A stretch of 64,000 nucleotides of DNA from an uncultured Bacilli bacterium (GCA_934101425.1 CAKOQQ010000003.1:85040-149039), one strand, 5' to 3'. Positions 18,947 to 29,175 are shown, counted from the first letter of the stretch. Translations and numbers: made by a program. Notes: generated by a model from the letters alone, not told the origin.

Positions 18947-19021
18947 ATTAACTCCTCCTTTATAACTCAATATAATAATTTATAAATAATAAGTCAAACA
19001 ACCAATTTTAATAATTAATAA

Positions 19022-19048
19022 AAAAAATAGATTTAAAATCTATTTTTT
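19022..19048 (-). terminator. Terminator after the first cysteine-rich protein
   Basis: A 12-bp A/T-rich stem (AAAAAATAGATT/AATCTATTTTTT) begins at the stop codon and ends in a T-run on the minus strand. Confidence 0.8.
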
Positions 19049-22000
19049 ACCATGCTTCATTTATATTACAAGAACCAATTCCTTTACCACTTATTCCACA
19101 TCCTGTAAACTCTTTTGCATATGTAGTTCTTATAAAGTCACTTTTACACTCTCTTCCAACACTATTACAATTCATACTATAATCTGACATATCATGATTA
19201 TCATTATATTTCTTTATATTAGAAATTAATTTTGGAGTTAAAGTGATTTTATATAATGGTCCCTTTTCAGTATATATCTTTTTAGTGTTTACACCTCTAT
19301 TATTTGTTATGTATACATCTTTACTATATTCATCCCAGTTTGGTCCTGGCACTCTATTTGGAAATGGGTTATTTAAATCTATAGTTCTATATATTGCACT
19401 AAGTCCAATATATGAGCAATTACTATCGGGTGGACATACTATTTCATTCTTAACTGTATAAGTACATTCATAAGTATAATTTGTCGTTACAAAATCAGTA
19501 TTAACATGTCCACTTCTATCCACAACTTGTTTTTGAATACATTCTCTTAACTTTTTATAATCATCACTTCTTGTACCTTTAGTATCTCCAGGACAATCAA
19601 TTAAATCCCAATAAGAATCATATCTGCAACTAAATTGTTTTGCACACGGAGTATTTACAAAATCCCTTGGTGAAATACCTCTTCTTTTAATTTCATCTAC
19701 AAAATCGTGATGTAAGTGTCTACCCATTTGTACACAGGTATGAATCATACTGTTTAAAGTTACGTTGTTCCATAATTGTTCATATATACTAACTGATGTT
19801 TCTTGACCATATGTAATCCCAACTTTTCCTTGACTACCATCTTTTTCTTTCATGAATTTATAGAACCTTTGATTTTCACCAAATAATACTTTACTAAAAT
19901 CTAAATAAAATGGATAATCACTACTTGTTACTCTAGAATAGTGTATAGGTAAATTACCATAACCAATAGTATAATAATTTCTACCTAACCTATCACTTAT
20001 TCCACTATATGATGTACCATCATCTTTTTTTACATAATTATATACATTAGATGGTAAATTATAATCATATTCCTTAGTTGTAAACATTCTTAACCAATCA
20101 TTAGTTGGATAAGTCACATCAACAGTAGCAGTACAAGCACTTCTATATGTATCACATTTATATGATTTTATAGTTGCTCTACTACCATATGTAATACTTG
20201 CATTATCTTTTGAATTATCAAGTAAAGGATATGAATTACCACAATGACGACCACTTGTAGAACCATAACAATCACTCATGGCATCATTATTCTTTGTATA
20301 TGTATAAGCTTCATATATTAATTCACTTGTTGCATTTTTATAACTACTTGTATTCCATGTATGTATTGCAGAATTACTATTTCCTTTAAAGTAATTAGTT
20401 TGAGCTCTTATTTCAAGCAAATGATCTAAGAATCCTGAATAGCTATAACTTGGCATACTTGAATTATAACTACCACTCTTTTTTAATAATGCAGCATCAT
20501 CATAACTAAATTCAATTTCTGGAGCAAAATCTCTATATGTTCTTTGAAAATTATTACATTGCATAAGTTGATATAAATAATCATTTTTTTCATTAACAAG
20601 TGCGTTATAACTACTAACTTTAGAACTTAAATCTGTGTTAGCTGAACAAACTTCAGATGTAAAGCTATTTCCACAATTACTGCACCAACGATTTGCTTGA
20701 TAATTTTGTCCTTTATATGTTTTTGCTTGCGGTGTATACCAATACCCATGATTATATGGCGTATCTGCAGTAACACAGTACCATGATCCACAATATCCAC
20801 CTTCACAAGTACTATTACAGCTTCCATCTTCATTTCTACTTGCACATGGACTGCCACTACAACAATCATCCCAATGTCTTGCTGCCTCTTTGCAGCATTC
20901 GAGTCCATGAACATTAGCATCACAATAATTAGCACAGTCTTTTTCTGGTGATTTTACTGCATCTTTAATACTTTCACTTTTTGCAAGTTCTATATTCATA
21001 GCATCCCAAGCAGCTGGAATTCGCTTATTTACATTAGCCCAATCCTTTTTAAATTGTTCATAGTTTATTCTACCTAAAGTTCCACCTTCACTACCATAGT
21101 TTACTCTACATTCACTTCTACCAGTCATATTAACAGGAAGTAAAGTATTATATGCACCAGTATTACCTACAGAAAAGTGATTTCCAGCTCTTACTGTTAA
21201 ACTACTATCAGGAAAGTAATAATATACTTCTTCTCTACAGAATATAGAGCAATATCTATTCGTAAAATCCATGTAAAAATGATCTTGTATTGTTTTATTA
21301 GATGAATTTCTAGAAGCAAATATACAGCTCCAATCATCTATATCTTTTACATATCCTTCTGTACCATTTTTACAATTATTTATTATTTTTTCGATTAAAT
21401 CAAATTTACAAACAACTTCTTCAACAGGCTCCTCTGGTACTGGAATGTCTTTAAAAAAATCACTTAATTTTGCTACACCTACTGATATACCGTAAGAATC
21501 TTGATTATGCATATATCCAGTAATACTCGATGGTCTACTAATTCCTTTAAACCCTGCTATATTTTTAGTTTGATATGCTGTACCAGCTACATAACAGCTT
21601 CTACTTACTAATGAACTAATATGTACAAGTTTATAAGTTTTATGTAAATATGCAATTTCACTACCAGTAACAAAATAATTTAAACCTGTAGCTCTTACAT
21701 AAACACTAGTCATTGGTTCATAAACAATAAATATATCTTTTGTCCCTTTTCCAGAACTTAAATTTTTAAGTACTTCACTTGCTTCAGCCTCAGCTCCCAT
21801 TTCACTAAAAAATGGTCTTACACAATCCCAAAGTTGTTCGGCAGTTGCATCATCCTTACCATAGCAACTACCAAGTACATGTTTTTTTACACTGTCTGGT
21901 AACTTTGAAGCACTCTTATACATATTTATAAGCCAAGATGAAGATGAGGCTTCATTACCCTTTTTACTAGTAAAAGATACACTACCATTATCTAATACAT

Positions 22001-22298
22001 TATATCTGGTTGGTTGCCCACTGCCTTTATGTTCACTGCCTTTTCTGCTTCCAATAAAATCAACTGTTTTTCCTATTTTTTGAGTTGGTCTATTTGCCGG
22101 TTTATTTTTATCAAATATATATACTGATACTCTAAGACCATAATAACTTGATCCATTCCAACAAGAGTCCTCTCCAGAACAGCCTTTACCAGCTTCTTTA
22201 TTTTCCCCTTTTGTACCATCATCATAACCAGCATACACACCGCTTATCATAAACATAAATATAAATAATAGTACTATAAATCTTACATAACATTTCAT
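19047..22298 (-). CDS. Giant cysteine-rich exported protein, paralogue 1
   Basis: The 1083-residue protein begins with a signal peptide (basic MKCYVR, hydrophobic core to about residue 22, VYA cleavage site). The mature part has about 43 cysteines. The densest stretch is around residues 455-545 (CANYC, LECCKEA, WDDCCSG, GYCGSWYC, RWCSNCGN). It aligns end to end with the 1112-residue protein at 23396-26734, including the N-terminal YYGLRVSVYIFDKNK segment, the block IFCREEVYYYFPDSSLTVRAG and the last residues GCGISGKG...EAW. No membrane anchor or sorting signal is seen, so it is probably secreted or wall-attached in an unknown way. I do not recognise the family. A gap of about 55 bases separates it from the gapA terminator. 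Confidence 0.75.
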   Translation of the reverse strand: MKCYVRFIVLLFIFMFMISGVYAGYDDGTKGENKEAGKGCSGEDSCWNGSSYYGLRVSVYIFDKNKPANRPTQKIGKTVDFIGSRKGSEHKGSGQPTRYNVLDNGSVSFTSKKGNEASSSSWLINMYKSASKLPDSVKKHVLGSCYGKDDATAEQLWDCVRPFFSEMGAEAEASEVLKNLSSGKGTKDIFIVYEPMTSVYVRATGLNYFVTGSEIAYLHKTYKLVHISSLVSRSCYVAGTAYQTKNIAGFKGISRPSSITGYMHNQDSYGISVGVAKLSDFFKDIPVPEEPVEEVVCKFDLIEKIINNCKNGTEGYVKDIDDWSCIFASRNSSNKTIQDHFYMDFTNRYCSIFCREEVYYYFPDSSLTVRAGNHFSVGNTGAYNTLLPVNMTGRSECRVNYGSEGGTLGRINYEQFKKDWANVNKRIPAAWDAMNIELAKSESIKDAVKSPEKDCANYCDANVHGLECCKEAARHWDDCCSGSPCASRNEDGSCNSTCEGGYCGSWYCVTADTPYNHGYWYTPQAKTYKGQNYQANRWCSNCGNSFTSEVCSANTDLSSKVSSYNALVNEKNDYLYQLMQCNNFQRTYRDFAPEIEFSYDDAALLKKSGSYNSSMPSYSYSGFLDHLLEIRAQTNYFKGNSNSAIHTWNTSSYKNATSELIYEAYTYTKNNDAMSDCYGSTSGRHCGNSYPLLDNSKDNASITYGSRATIKSYKCDTYRSACTATVDVTYPTNDWLRMFTTKEYDYNLPSNVYNYVKKDDGTSYSGISDRLGRNYYTIGYGNLPIHYSRVTSSDYPFYLDFSKVLFGENQRFYKFMKEKDGSQGKVGITYGQETSVSIYEQLWNNVTLNSMIHTCVQMGRHLHHDFVDEIKRRGISPRDFVNTPCAKQFSCRYDSYWDLIDCPGDTKGTRSDDYKKLRECIQKQVVDRSGHVNTDFVTTNYTYECTYTVKNEIVCPPDSNCSYIGLSAIYRTIDLNNPFPNRVPGPNWDEYSKDVYITNNRGVNTKKIYTEKGPLYKITLTPKLISNIKKYNDNHDMSDYSMNCNSVGRECKSDFIRTTYAKEFTGCGISGKGIGSCNINEAW

Positions 22299-22353
22299 AT
22301 ATACACCCTACTATTTATATTTTATCATATTTTAATAATAAATAAAATAAAAA

Positions 22354-22375
22354 AATAAACCCGAAGGTTTATTTT
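22354..22375 (-). terminator. Terminator of gapA
   Basis: The stem AAATAAACC/GGTTTATTT closes a TTCG tetraloop on the minus strand and is followed by a T-run. It overlaps the stop codon. Confidence 0.9.
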
Positions 22376-23376
22376 AATGTTTCTAAGTACTTAGCAGTTC
22401 TAACCATTTGAGCACTATAGCCCATTTCATTATCATACCAAGCAACTACTTTAACAAGTTGTTTACCATCAACTTCTAATACTGAAGTTAATAAGCCATC
22501 CACTAAAGCTCCTATTTCTCTACCAATAATATCACTTGAAACAACAGGGTCCATTGTGAATACTAATGTTTCATTTTGATTATTTTTAAGAACTTCATTT
22601 ATTTCTTCAGCTGTAACATTTTTCTTTAATTCTAATGTTAAATCAACAACTGAACCAGTAGGAGTAGGAACTCTAAGAGCACTACCATCTAATCTACCAG
22701 CTAATTCTGGGATAACAAGTCCTAATGCACTTGCAGCACCAGTAGATGATGGAATAATATTCATAGCTCCAGCTCTACCTCTTCTAGCTTTAATACCTTT
22801 TTTATGAGCTACATCAAGAATAACTTGATCATTAGTATAAGCATGTACTGTAGTCATATATCCTTTTTCAATACCAAAGTTATCATTTATAACTTTAGCT
22901 ACAGGAGCTAAACAGTTAGTAGTACAAGAAGCTGCACTAATTATTTGTTCACTACCATCTAATATATTATGGTTTACATTGTATACAACAGTTTTAACAT
23001 CACCTTTTGCAGGAGCAGAAATAATAACTTTCTTAGCTCCAGCATTTATATGTGCCATGGCATCTTCTTTTTTAACAAATTTGCCAGTACATTCAAATAC
23101 TTCATCAATTCCAAGTTCACCCCAAGGTAAATTACTTGGATCCATTTCTTTAAAAATTCTAACTTTTCTTCCTGCAATAATTAAATTATTTTCATCAAAA
23201 CTAATTTCATCAATTCTATAGTTACGATGATTACTATCGTATTTTAATAAATACGCAAGTTGTTCAGCATCTGTTAAATCATTGATTGCTACAACTTCAA
23301 ACTCTGGATCTTCTTCCATAAGTCTAAAAACTAATCTTCCGATTCTTCCGAATCCATTAATTGCTACTTTTATCAT
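22369..23376 (-). CDS. gap: Glyceraldehyde-3-phosphate dehydrogenase
   Basis: The 335-residue enzyme converts glyceraldehyde 3-phosphate, phosphate and NAD+ to 1,3-bisphosphoglycerate. It has the dinucleotide motif INGFGRIGRLVFR at the start, the catalytic cysteine in SAASCTTNCLAP (about residue 152), the catalytic His in TTVHAYTNDQ, and the C-terminal block WYDNEMGYSAQMVRTAKYL. Length is normal. The start lies only 19 bases after the stop of the giant cysteine-rich gene upstream and no promoter is evident in the gap, so gap seems to be co-transcribed with that exported protein. This is an odd partner; triose or phosphoglycerate genes are more usual. Confidence 0.97.
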   Translation of the reverse strand: MIKVAINGFGRIGRLVFRLMEEDPEFEVVAINDLTDAEQLAYLLKYDSNHRNYRIDEISFDENNLIIAGRKVRIFKEMDPSNLPWGELGIDEVFECTGKFVKKEDAMAHINAGAKKVIISAPAKGDVKTVVYNVNHNILDGSEQIISAASCTTNCLAPVAKVINDNFGIEKGYMTTVHAYTNDQVILDVAHKKGIKARRGRAGAMNIIPSSTGAASALGLVIPELAGRLDGSALRVPTPTGSVVDLTLELKKNVTAEEINEVLKNNQNETLVFTMDPVVSSDIIGREIGALVDGLLTSVLEVDGKQLVKVVAWYDNEMGYSAQMVRTAKYLETLK

Positions 23377-23395
23377 ATTTTTCCTCTTTTCTATT

Positions 23396-26300
23396 TTACC
23401 AAGCTTCTCCAGCTACACAAGAACCAGTACCCTTACCACTTATTCCACATCCAGAGAATGCATATGAATATGTGCTTCTTATAAAATTACTCTTACATTC
23501 CTTACCAGCACTATTACAATTCATATTATAGTCTGACATATCATGAGTAGTATTATAATTCTTTATGCTAGATATTAATTTTGGAGTTAAGGTAATTTTA
23601 TATAAAGGTCCTTTTTTAGAGTAAATCTTTGAAGTATTTGCATTTCTATTGTTAGTTATATACTTATTTACTGCTACACTAGTCCAGTTTGGTCCTGGTG
23701 TTCTATTTGGAAATGGATTATTTAAATTTATAGTTCTATATATTGCACTAAGTCCAATATATGAGCATCCACTATCAGGTGGACATACTATTTCATTTTT
23801 AATAGTATATGTACATTTATAAGTATAATCAGTATCAGCAAATGCAGGACTACCTACTCTATCAACAACTTGTTCTTTAATACAAGCTCTTAATTGTTGA
23901 TAATTTCTACTATAATCCCAGTGACTTAAAATGTCTCCAGAACAAGATACCTTACTACTACCTACTAATCTACAACTATATTGTTTTGCACATGGTGTTG
24001 ATAAGAAATCACTTGTAGAAATGCCATAGTTATTAATTGCACGTACAAAGCTGTGACTTAAGTGTGTACCACCTTCATAACAGTCATTTATAAGATTATT
24101 TAAGTATGAATTATTCCATAGTTTTTCATATATAGTTACTATAGACTCTTGTCCATATGTTATACCTGTGTTATAACCAAGTTTCATAAACTTATAGAAT
24201 TTTTGATTAACACCAAATACTTCTAAACTGAAGTCTAAGTAAAAATGATAATCACTTCTTGTTTTTCTTGAATAATGAGTTGGTAAATTACTATAACCAA
24301 CTACATAGTAGTTACCACCAGTTGGTGCATAACTTAATGATTGACCATTATCTTTTCTTACATAATTGTAAACACCATTATGTAAACTATAATTATATTC
24401 TTTAGTTGTAAACATTCTTAACCAATCATTAGCTGGATAAGTTACATCAACACTACTATAATTACAATTACTTCTAAATGTATCACATCTATAACCTTTT
24501 ATAGTAGCTCTACTACCATATGTTTTACCAGCACTGTTTGCTGAATAATCCATAGTTGGATATACATATGTTGAATATTTATTTCTAGAAGCATAATAGC
24601 TTGATAAACTTTTACTACCTATTAGGCTAGGTACATCTTTATCAAGTAATATATCAACAGTTGAATTTTCATAACTACTAGTATCCCAAGTATGAATACC
24701 TATATTTGAATTACCTCTAAAATAATTAGTCTGAGCTTTAATTGTTAATTTTTTTAATAGTGTATCAGAGTAACTATAATTATAATTTAATTTTTCATAT
24801 TCACCCTCATCATACTTAAACTGTAATTCCGGTTTAAAATCTTTATAAGTTCTTTGGAAATTATTACATTGTAATAATTGAGTTAAATAATTATTTCTTG
24901 TTTGTAAAAGATTATTATAATAGCTTACAGCGCTAGATAAATTAGTTGATGAAGTACATGTCGTACGATTATAACGATTACCACAATCAGTACACCAACC
25001 ATTTGCTTGATAATAACTGCCATTATAATACTCATACGACGGAGTATACCAATATCCATGATCATATGGAGTATCATATACTACACAGTACCATGGTCCC
25101 CATCCACCACGACAGGTATCTATACAATTATTTTTTGAATCTTTTCTTCCACAAGGACTTCCATATTTACAATCATCCCAATCACGATCTGCAGATGAAC
25201 AACATTCGAGACCATGAACATTATCATCACAATAATAAGCACAATTTCTATAAGATGATCTTGTAGCATTCTTTATGCTATCACTTTTTGCAAGTTCTAT
25301 GTTTAAACTATTCCAAGCAGATGGAAGTTGTTGATTTATATTTGCCCAATCTGTTTTAAATTTTTCATAATTTATTTTACCTGTAGTTCCACCAGCAGTA
25401 CCATAATTCACTCTACATTCACTTCTACCAGTCATATTAACAGGAAGTAAAGTATTAGGAGCACCAGTATTACCTAAAGAAAAATGGTTTCCTGCTCTTA
25501 CAGTTAAACTACTACCAGGAAAGTAATAATATACTTCTTCTCTACAGAATATAGAACAATATCTATTTTCTACATTAGTATAAAAATAATTTTTTATTGT
25601 ATTATTACTAGATTTTCTAGATTCAAATATACAATCCCAATCATCTATATCTTTTACATATCCTTCTGTACCATTTTTACAATCATTTACTATTTTTTTG
25701 ACTAAATCAAAAGTACAAATTTGTGAATTATTTCCACATTCTTGGTCATATACACTTTTAGTAACTTTATTACCATTTTTTCCGTAATATTCATTACCAA
25801 CAACTTCACATTTATGTTGAGTAGGATTTATATTAGCTATTTCACTTAATCTAGCTACACCAACAGATACTCCATAATATTTTGAAGAACTATTGTGATC
25901 TGCTTTTGGAAGTGTATTAGAAGCTAAATTAAATGGATTAAATCCAGCAATTCTCTTACTAGGTTGATAAGCAGTAGCAGAAACATGGTTTTGACTTGGT
26001 TTACCAGAAACTAATGTAGTAACCCAACCTACACTATAATTAGGACTACCTACCATCCATGATAATTCAGTACCAGTTATAAAGTATTCACCTTTGCCTG
26101 TAACTCTTACATAACAAATTGGTTCGTAAACAATAAATATATCTTTACCAGTATCTTTACTATTTAGTAATCCTTCAATAAATGAATTTAATTCTGCTTC
26201 GGCACCCATTTCACTAAAGAATGGCCTCATACATTCTTGAATAGCTTTTAAATATTTTTCATTGTCATTTCCATAATCAGCTTTTGTTTTTTTATAACAA

Positions 26301-26734
26301 GCTCCCATAACTTTTTTTTCAATGTCAGTAGGAAAATTACCAGCATTTTTATACATGTTTCTCAACCATGATGAGGCTTGTATTTGATTTCCATGACTAT
26401 TAGAAAAACTAGGATTAGAGCCATCTAATATATTGTATCTAGTTAATTGTCCACTAGAAGTATAATAAGAACTAGATACTTGACCAACATAATCAATTGT
26501 TTTACCAATTTTGTTTGTTGGCTTATTTTCAGCTTTGTTCTTATCAAAAGAATATAAATGAACTCTAGCTCCATAATATGTTGAAATCCAGCAGGAATCA
26601 GTTCCAGCACAACCTTTGCCGGCATTATTAGATCCTCCTCCACTTTCAGTTCCGTCGCTATAGTCAGCTTTTACTATTGTAATAGAAAGCATAAAACAAA
26701 ATATTATTAACAATAACTTTTTACCATGTTTCAT
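23396..26734 (-). CDS. Giant cysteine-rich exported protein, paralogue 2
   Basis: The 1112-residue protein has a signal peptide (MKHGKKLLLIIFCFMLSITIVKA) and a cysteine-rich mature part that matches paralogue 1 over its whole length. Shared blocks include CIFESRKSSN, FCREEVYYYFPGSSL, VNMTGRSECRVNYG, the central CAYYCDDNVHGLECC cluster, IVCPPDSGCSYIGLSAIYRTI and the C-terminal GCGISGKGTGSCVAGEAW. It has an extra insert of about 35 residues near position 305 (cysteines in HKCEVVG and YDQECGNN). No transmembrane anchor is visible. The cysteine spacing suggests many disulfides. It heads a transcript with gap. A TATAAT lies about 35 bases before the ATG and an AGGAGTG site precedes it. Confidence 0.75.
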   Translation of the reverse strand: MKHGKKLLLIIFCFMLSITIVKADYSDGTESGGGSNNAGKGCAGTDSCWISTYYGARVHLYSFDKNKAENKPTNKIGKTIDYVGQVSSSYYTSSGQLTRYNILDGSNPSFSNSHGNQIQASSWLRNMYKNAGNFPTDIEKKVMGACYKKTKADYGNDNEKYLKAIQECMRPFFSEMGAEAELNSFIEGLLNSKDTGKDIFIVYEPICYVRVTGKGEYFITGTELSWMVGSPNYSVGWVTTLVSGKPSQNHVSATAYQPSKRIAGFNPFNLASNTLPKADHNSSSKYYGVSVGVARLSEIANINPTQHKCEVVGNEYYGKNGNKVTKSVYDQECGNNSQICTFDLVKKIVNDCKNGTEGYVKDIDDWDCIFESRKSSNNTIKNYFYTNVENRYCSIFCREEVYYYFPGSSLTVRAGNHFSLGNTGAPNTLLPVNMTGRSECRVNYGTAGGTTGKINYEKFKTDWANINQQLPSAWNSLNIELAKSDSIKNATRSSYRNCAYYCDDNVHGLECCSSADRDWDDCKYGSPCGRKDSKNNCIDTCRGGWGPWYCVVYDTPYDHGYWYTPSYEYYNGSYYQANGWCTDCGNRYNRTTCTSSTNLSSAVSYYNNLLQTRNNYLTQLLQCNNFQRTYKDFKPELQFKYDEGEYEKLNYNYSYSDTLLKKLTIKAQTNYFRGNSNIGIHTWDTSSYENSTVDILLDKDVPSLIGSKSLSSYYASRNKYSTYVYPTMDYSANSAGKTYGSRATIKGYRCDTFRSNCNYSSVDVTYPANDWLRMFTTKEYNYSLHNGVYNYVRKDNGQSLSYAPTGGNYYVVGYSNLPTHYSRKTRSDYHFYLDFSLEVFGVNQKFYKFMKLGYNTGITYGQESIVTIYEKLWNNSYLNNLINDCYEGGTHLSHSFVRAINNYGISTSDFLSTPCAKQYSCRLVGSSKVSCSGDILSHWDYSRNYQQLRACIKEQVVDRVGSPAFADTDYTYKCTYTIKNEIVCPPDSGCSYIGLSAIYRTINLNNPFPNRTPGPNWTSVAVNKYITNNRNANTSKIYSKKGPLYKITLTPKLISSIKNYNTTHDMSDYNMNCNSAGKECKSNFIRSTYSYAFSGCGISGKGTGSCVAGEAW

Positions 26735-26814
26735 AAGCTCACTCCTATATTAATACACTATAATTATAACATAATAAATTTGCAAATAAAAGATATAAAA
26801 TATTAGGTTTACAA

Positions 26815-26841
26815 AAAAAAGAAAACAAAGTTTTCTTTTTT
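26815..26841 (-). terminator. Terminator of the nucleoside kinase gene
   Basis: The stem AAAAAAGAAAAC/GTTTTCTTTTTT with a 3-base loop overlaps the stop codon at 26840 on the minus strand. Confidence 0.8.
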
Positions 26842-28498
26842 AAAAACAACTTCCACCAATAAATTCTCTTAATACAGAGTCTCTTGGAACTTCTTCACTA
26901 GGAATAGGTAAGAAATTCCTTAAAAAATTGATAAGTCTAAGTGCTTCTGGATATGTTGGATCATCTTCTGGAACAGAAAATAATAGTGGTTCAGCATATG
27001 TTTTTAAAACACCTAATTCATAAACTAACGCTGTATTTATAACAATATCACATTCATCTTGATATGGATAAATATAATGTTCTTCCCCTTCTCTTATTTT
27101 TGCCCACATTTTTAATGTATCAGCAGCCATATAACCACGAGTTCTATTATCTCTTATAATTCTTCTAAGTCTTCTTGTATCACTAGTATGAATTCTATTA
27201 TGGTTATCAATATTTAATTGAGTAAGTGGTGAAACATATATTTTAATTTTATTTTTCTTATCTATAGACATAGTCAAAATATCATTTATCGCATGTAAAC
27301 CTTCAATTATAACTATATCATTTTCTTTTAATTGTAAATAATTTTTCTTATATTCTTTTTTACCTGTAATAAAATTAAATTCTGGAAGTAAGACTCTTTC
27401 TCCATCTAAAAGTTTAGACATATGTCTATTAAATAAATCCATATCTAAAGCTTCTAAACATTCAAAATCATAATTACCATTTTCATCCTTTGGTGTATCT
27501 TTTCTTTCTAAGAAATAATCATCTGTAGAAATAGCATGAGTATTAAATCCTCTAGCTTGCAAGTAAATACTTAACTTTTTAGCAGTTGTAGTTTTACCGC
27601 TTGAAGAAGGTCCAGATAGTAAAATGAATTTTACTTCTCCTTTTCTTTCATATATTATATCTGCAATCTTAGCAAGTTGACTTTCATAATGTGTTTCAGC
27701 AAGTTGAATAACTTCATTATATTTTCCCATAGATACAATTTTATTTAAATCAGATGCATTAGAAATATGTATATTTCTACCCCATAATGTATATTTTAAG
27801 AATTCTTCAAAAACAACTTCATGATGTTTATAATCTAATGTACATTCTGGATTATAAATATTAGGGTAAGATAAAACAAATCCATTATCTTTTATATAAG
27901 TTAACTTAAATTCATCAACTACTTTAGTAGATGGCGCCATTTCACCAAAGAAATAATCATATTCTTCATCTAATCTATATAGATTTATAAAACTATTACT
28001 TATATATTTTAATACATTTACTTTATCCATTTGATTTTTCTTTTTAAAATATTTAATAGCATCTAATCTAAGTACACTAAGTTTAGTATATATTAAATCT
28101 TGTTTTACAATTTCTTTCATTTTAGCTTCTATTTTAGATAGAACAGCTTTTGTTAAATTTTCTCCAACTAATTCACAATATATACCTCTATCAATAGAAT
28201 GTTCAATTTGTACATCAGCATCTTTACCAAATAATTGTTTAATAGCTACAATTAAAAGTAATTGTACACTATTAGAATATACAGTATTACCAACAATACT
28301 GCTTCTATCATAAAAATCTATATCACATTTTTTATCTAATTGTGATTTTAAACTCTTTAAATGATTATCTACTTTAGCAACTAAAATAGGATATCCAAAA
28401 TATTTTTGAAAACTATGAGATATTTCTTCATATGTAGTACCTTCTGGAAATTCAAGAGTTTCTAAATCTCTAAAGTTTACTTTTATCGTGCCTTGCAT
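26840..28498 (-). CDS. Nucleoside (uridine-type) kinase with ThrRS-like N-terminal domains
   Basis: The 552-residue protein starts with a TGS-like domain (residues 1-65) and a region like the threonyl-tRNA synthetase second domain, followed from about residue 285 by a P-loop kinase domain: LLSGPSSSGKTTTAKKLS (Walker A), STDDYFLERKDTPKDENG, and DIVIIEGLHAIND (Walker B). This fusion is a known Firmicute type annotated as nucleoside kinase; it is thought to phosphorylate uridine or cytidine. The function of the synthetase-like part is unclear. It has its own promoter in the gap divergent from clpP and a terminator at its end. Confidence 0.88.
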   Translation of the reverse strand: MQGTIKVNFRDLETLEFPEGTTYEEISHSFQKYFGYPILVAKVDNHLKSLKSQLDKKCDIDFYDRSSIVGNTVYSNSVQLLLIVAIKQLFGKDADVQIEHSIDRGIYCELVGENLTKAVLSKIEAKMKEIVKQDLIYTKLSVLRLDAIKYFKKKNQMDKVNVLKYISNSFINLYRLDEEYDYFFGEMAPSTKVVDEFKLTYIKDNGFVLSYPNIYNPECTLDYKHHEVVFEEFLKYTLWGRNIHISNASDLNKIVSMGKYNEVIQLAETHYESQLAKIADIIYERKGEVKFILLSGPSSSGKTTTAKKLSIYLQARGFNTHAISTDDYFLERKDTPKDENGNYDFECLEALDMDLFNRHMSKLLDGERVLLPEFNFITGKKEYKKNYLQLKENDIVIIEGLHAINDILTMSIDKKNKIKIYVSPLTQLNIDNHNRIHTSDTRRLRRIIRDNRTRGYMAADTLKMWAKIREGEEHYIYPYQDECDIVINTALVYELGVLKTYAEPLLFSVPEDDPTYPEALRLINFLRNFLPIPSEEVPRDSVLREFIGGSCF

Positions 28499-28524
28499 TT
28501 TACCAACCTCTATTCTATATATTC

Positions 28525-28553
28525 ATTTTAGCAAAAAAATATTATTTTGTCAC
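28525..28553 (-). promoter_or_regulatory. Promoter of the nucleoside kinase gene
   Basis: GTGACA (28548-28553) and TAAAAT (28525-28530) lie 17 bases apart on the minus strand, about 25 bases before the ATG. On the plus strand a TATAAT at 28590-28595 is the likely -10 of clpP; no good -35 was seen for it. Confidence 0.6.
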
Positions 28554-28608
28554 TTTTTTTAATGAATAATATTTTCAATTTACAACTATTATAATAGTAG
28601 GTGATGAA

Positions 28609-29175
28609 ATGGTAATTCCAACAATTATAGAGAGAAGTAATAATAGTGAACATATTTATGATATTTATTCAAAATTATTAAAAGAAAGAATTATTATATT
28701 ATCTGGTGAAATAGATGATAATTTATCCAATATTATAGTAAGCGAATTACTATATTTAGATTCTATAAATCATGATGATATATCTATATATATAAATTCT
28801 CCAGGAGGATCTATTACTTCCGGAATGGCTATATATGATACTATGAATTTTATTAAAAGTGATGTATCAACAATATGCATAGGTATATCAGCTTCTATGG
28901 CGGCTTTTTTACTTTCATCAGGAAAAAAAGGAAAAAGATTTATTTTGCCTAATGCCGAAGTTATGATTCATCAACCACTAGGTGGAGTAAAAGGTCAAGC
29001 AACAGAAATACAAATAGCAGCAGAAAGAATAATAAAATTAAAAGATAAACTAAATAAAATTCTTGCAAATAATACTGGTATGGATATAAATACCATTAAA
29101 AAAGATACCGAAAGAGATTACTATTTAAATGCTAATGAAGCACTAAAATATGGTCTAGTAGATAAAATAATATAA
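28609..29175 (+). CDS. clpP: ATP-dependent Clp protease proteolytic subunit
   Basis: The 188-residue serine peptidase forms the double-ring chamber that degrades proteins fed by Clp ATPases. The triad is visible: Ser96 in GISASMAAFLL, His121 in EVMIHQPLGG, and Asp170 in TERDYYLNANEA. The oxyanion strand INSPGGSITSG (about 62-72) is also typical. Length is close to the usual 190-200. It is transcribed alone on the plus strand, with a GGTGATGAA site before the ATG and a bidirectional terminator shared with the convergent SASP gene. No CtsR or HrcA operator was noticed upstream. Confidence 0.96.
   Translation: MVIPTIIERSNNSEHIYDIYSKLLKERIIILSGEIDDNLSNIIVSELLYLDSINHDDISIYINSPGGSITSGMAIYDTMNFIKSDVSTICIGISASMAAFLLSSGKKGKRFILPNAEVMIHQPLGGVKGQATEIQIAAERIIKLKDKLNKILANNTGMDINTIKKDTERDYYLNANEALKYGLVDKII

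Noticed and set aside
20627..20935. Hydrophobic/valine-rich frame of 102 codons on the minus strand within cysteine-rich paralogue 1
   Set aside because: It is a frame shift of the same strand's real gene; its composition reflects TG-rich codons of the cysteine cluster.
22299..23395. gapA as a mobile insertion between the two paralogues
   Set aside because: No inverted repeats, target duplications or transposase were seen; a tandem duplication around gapA or a rearrangement is as likely.
24946..25266. Histidine- and tyrosine-rich frame of 106 codons on the plus strand in paralogue 2
   Set aside because: It is antisense to the conserved cysteine-rich region and has no ribosome site; the odd composition is a reverse-strand artefact.
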